Of a stretch of 5,382 nt of DNA, positions 4,525 to 5,382 are shown piece after piece. A model generated the notes under the pieces. It was not told the origin of the DNA. It searched no databases and saw only the letters and a list, made by a program, of their open reading frames with translations. This DNA comes from Eubacterium sp. (GTDB lineage Bacteria > Bacillota > Clostridia > Lachnospirales > Lachnospiraceae). A program made the position numbers and the translations under genes. The DNA lies in NCBI GenBank assembly GCA_024681495.1, contig JAILAS010000143.1, forward strand, positions 1-5,382. The letters are read 5' to 3'. Each line of letters starts with the position of its first letter. Within the stretch, counting starts at the first letter, position 1.

Positions 4525-5382
4525 ATGATTAAAGAAAGTGTCAAGAAACCTTACCTGATTTTGGTGTTCGTCATTGTCATTATGATGCTGGCCGGCGTCA
4601 GCCTTACCAGGATGACCACGGATTTACTGCCGTCCATCGATACTCCGTATCTCATTGTTATAACCACATATCCCGGCGCCAGTCCGGAGAAGGTGGAGCT
4701 CGAGGTCACCGAGCCGGTGGAGTCTGTGCTCTCCACGGTCAGCAACGTGGAGACCTACACATCGCAGAGCGCCGAGAACTACGGACTCACCATGCTGCAG
4801 TTCACCGACGGCACTGACATGGATGCCGCGCTGGTAAACGTCTACACGTCGATAGAGACCATTAAGGACTCTCTGCCGGATTCGGCCGGAGAGCCGCAGG
4901 TCATGGAGATAAGCATGGATATGCTCGCCACCATGTACCTTTGCGTCTCGAACGAGGGCATGGACGTATACGAGCTCTCCGACTACGTGGACGAGGAGCT
5001 GAAGCCCTACATTCAGCGAGTGGAGGGCGTGGCGAGCGTTTCCACTATCGGACTGGTGGAGGACATGTTCGAGGTGCGTCTCGACGCAGAAAAGATAGAG
5101 GGCCTTAATGACAAGCTCGCCGCCTCCGTTTCGGACGAGCTGGCAGAGGCGAAGGAGGCGCTGGACGATGCCCAAAGCGAGATAGATTCCGGCAGCAGCA
5201 AGCTCGACGACGCTGCCGACGAGCTCGATGAGCAGGAGACGAAGACATCCAAGGAGCTCGCCAAGTACACTAAGCAGCTCAACAAGGCTCTGGCGACACA
5301 ATCCGCCTACGAGGCCACATTGACGTCCTTAAAGGCGTCGAAGGCCGCACTCGAGGCCGAGAAGAAGGCGTACGAAGATGCG
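4525..5382 (+). CDS. RND-family efflux transporter with coiled-coil insertion, N-terminal part
   Basis: The frame is open from the ATG at 4525 to the end of the window (286 codons); the gene continues beyond it. The start MIKESVKKPYLILVFVIVIM gives a first membrane helix at about 10-28, followed by MTTDLLPSIDTPYLIV (30-45) and TYPGASPEKVELEVTEPVE (48-66), which match the N-terminal helix and porter-domain opening of AcrB/HAE1-type pumps. VEGVASVSTIG (167-176) and VRLDAEKIEGLN (184-195) match the next porter subdomain. Directly after that point, from about 198 to at least 286, the expected short porter segment is replaced by a Lys/Glu/Ala/Leu-rich coiled coil with heptad positions V202, L206, A209, L213, A216, I220, L227, A230, L234. 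The likely role is proton- or ion-driven export of drugs, lipids or other amphiphiles from the cytoplasmic membrane; the substrate cannot be read from sequence. The gene has its own promoter, possibly repressor-controlled. Confidence 0.88.
   Translation, partial: MIKESVKKPYLILVFVIVIMMLAGVSLTRMTTDLLPSIDTPYLIVITTYPGASPEKVELEVTEPVESVLSTVSNVETYTSQSAENYGLTMLQFTDGTDMDAALVNVYTSIETIKDSLPDSAGEPQVMEISMDMLATMYLCVSNEGMDVYELSDYVDEELKPYIQRVEGVASVSTIGLVEDMFEVRLDAEKIEGLNDKLAASVSDELAEAKEALDDAQSEIDSGSSKLDDAADELDEQETKTSKELAKYTKQLNKALATQSAYEATLTSLKASKAALEAEKKAYEDA

Noticed and set aside
4624..5301. Open frame (225 codons, Leu-rich) on the - strand opposite the RND gene
   Set aside because: The leucine richness comes from reading GAG/AAG-rich coiled-coil codons backwards. 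The + strand frame is continuous from 4525 with clear RND motifs.

Overview
The window looks like chromosomal sequence from an anaerobic Gram-positive Clostridia-type bacterium, with Lachnospiraceae as the most likely family. The reasons are strong AGGAGG-type ribosome binding sites, extended -10 promoters in short AT-rich intergenic regions, frequent ATA (Ile) and AGG (Arg) codons in moderately GC-rich genes, and a biotin-dependent sodium-pumping decarboxylase. This placement is inference; no rRNA or other taxonomic marker is present.

Positions 1-3328 (+ strand) hold most of a sodium-translocating decarboxylase operon. In order they are the C-terminal tail of the small OadG/MmdD-type subunit (running in from upstream), a free-standing 122-residue biotin carrier, the integral-membrane beta subunit (the Na+ pump proper), a 199-bp gap filled with three consecutive hairpins, and a 468-residue oxaloacetate/pyruvate carboxyltransferase alpha subunit that lacks its own biotin domain. 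The carboxyltransferase would move CO2 from oxaloacetate to biotin on the separate carrier. The beta subunit would then decarboxylate the carboxybiotin and export Na+. A strong terminator that works in both directions follows at 3347-3389.

Positions 3442-4287 (- strand) encode a complete Mrp/NBP35-family P-loop ATPase, probably an iron-sulfur cluster carrier, convergent with the pump operon. Positions 4288-4524 are a divergent promoter region. It has an extended -10 promoter for mrp on the - strand and a separate extended -10 promoter on the + strand whose -35 box lies inside a 16-bp inverted repeat that could be an operator. From 4525 to the window end is the N-terminal part of an RND-type efflux transporter, with a long heptad-repeat coiled coil inserted into its extracytoplasmic domain.

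The most unusual material is the hairpin array at 1726-1871 between the beta and alpha subunit genes. Its three hairpins share an architecture and are not ordinary terminators. Next in interest are the split, possibly shared-carrier layout of the pump and the coiled-coil RND protein with its putative operator. I found no CRISPR array, tRNA, rRNA, transposase gene or phage gene.
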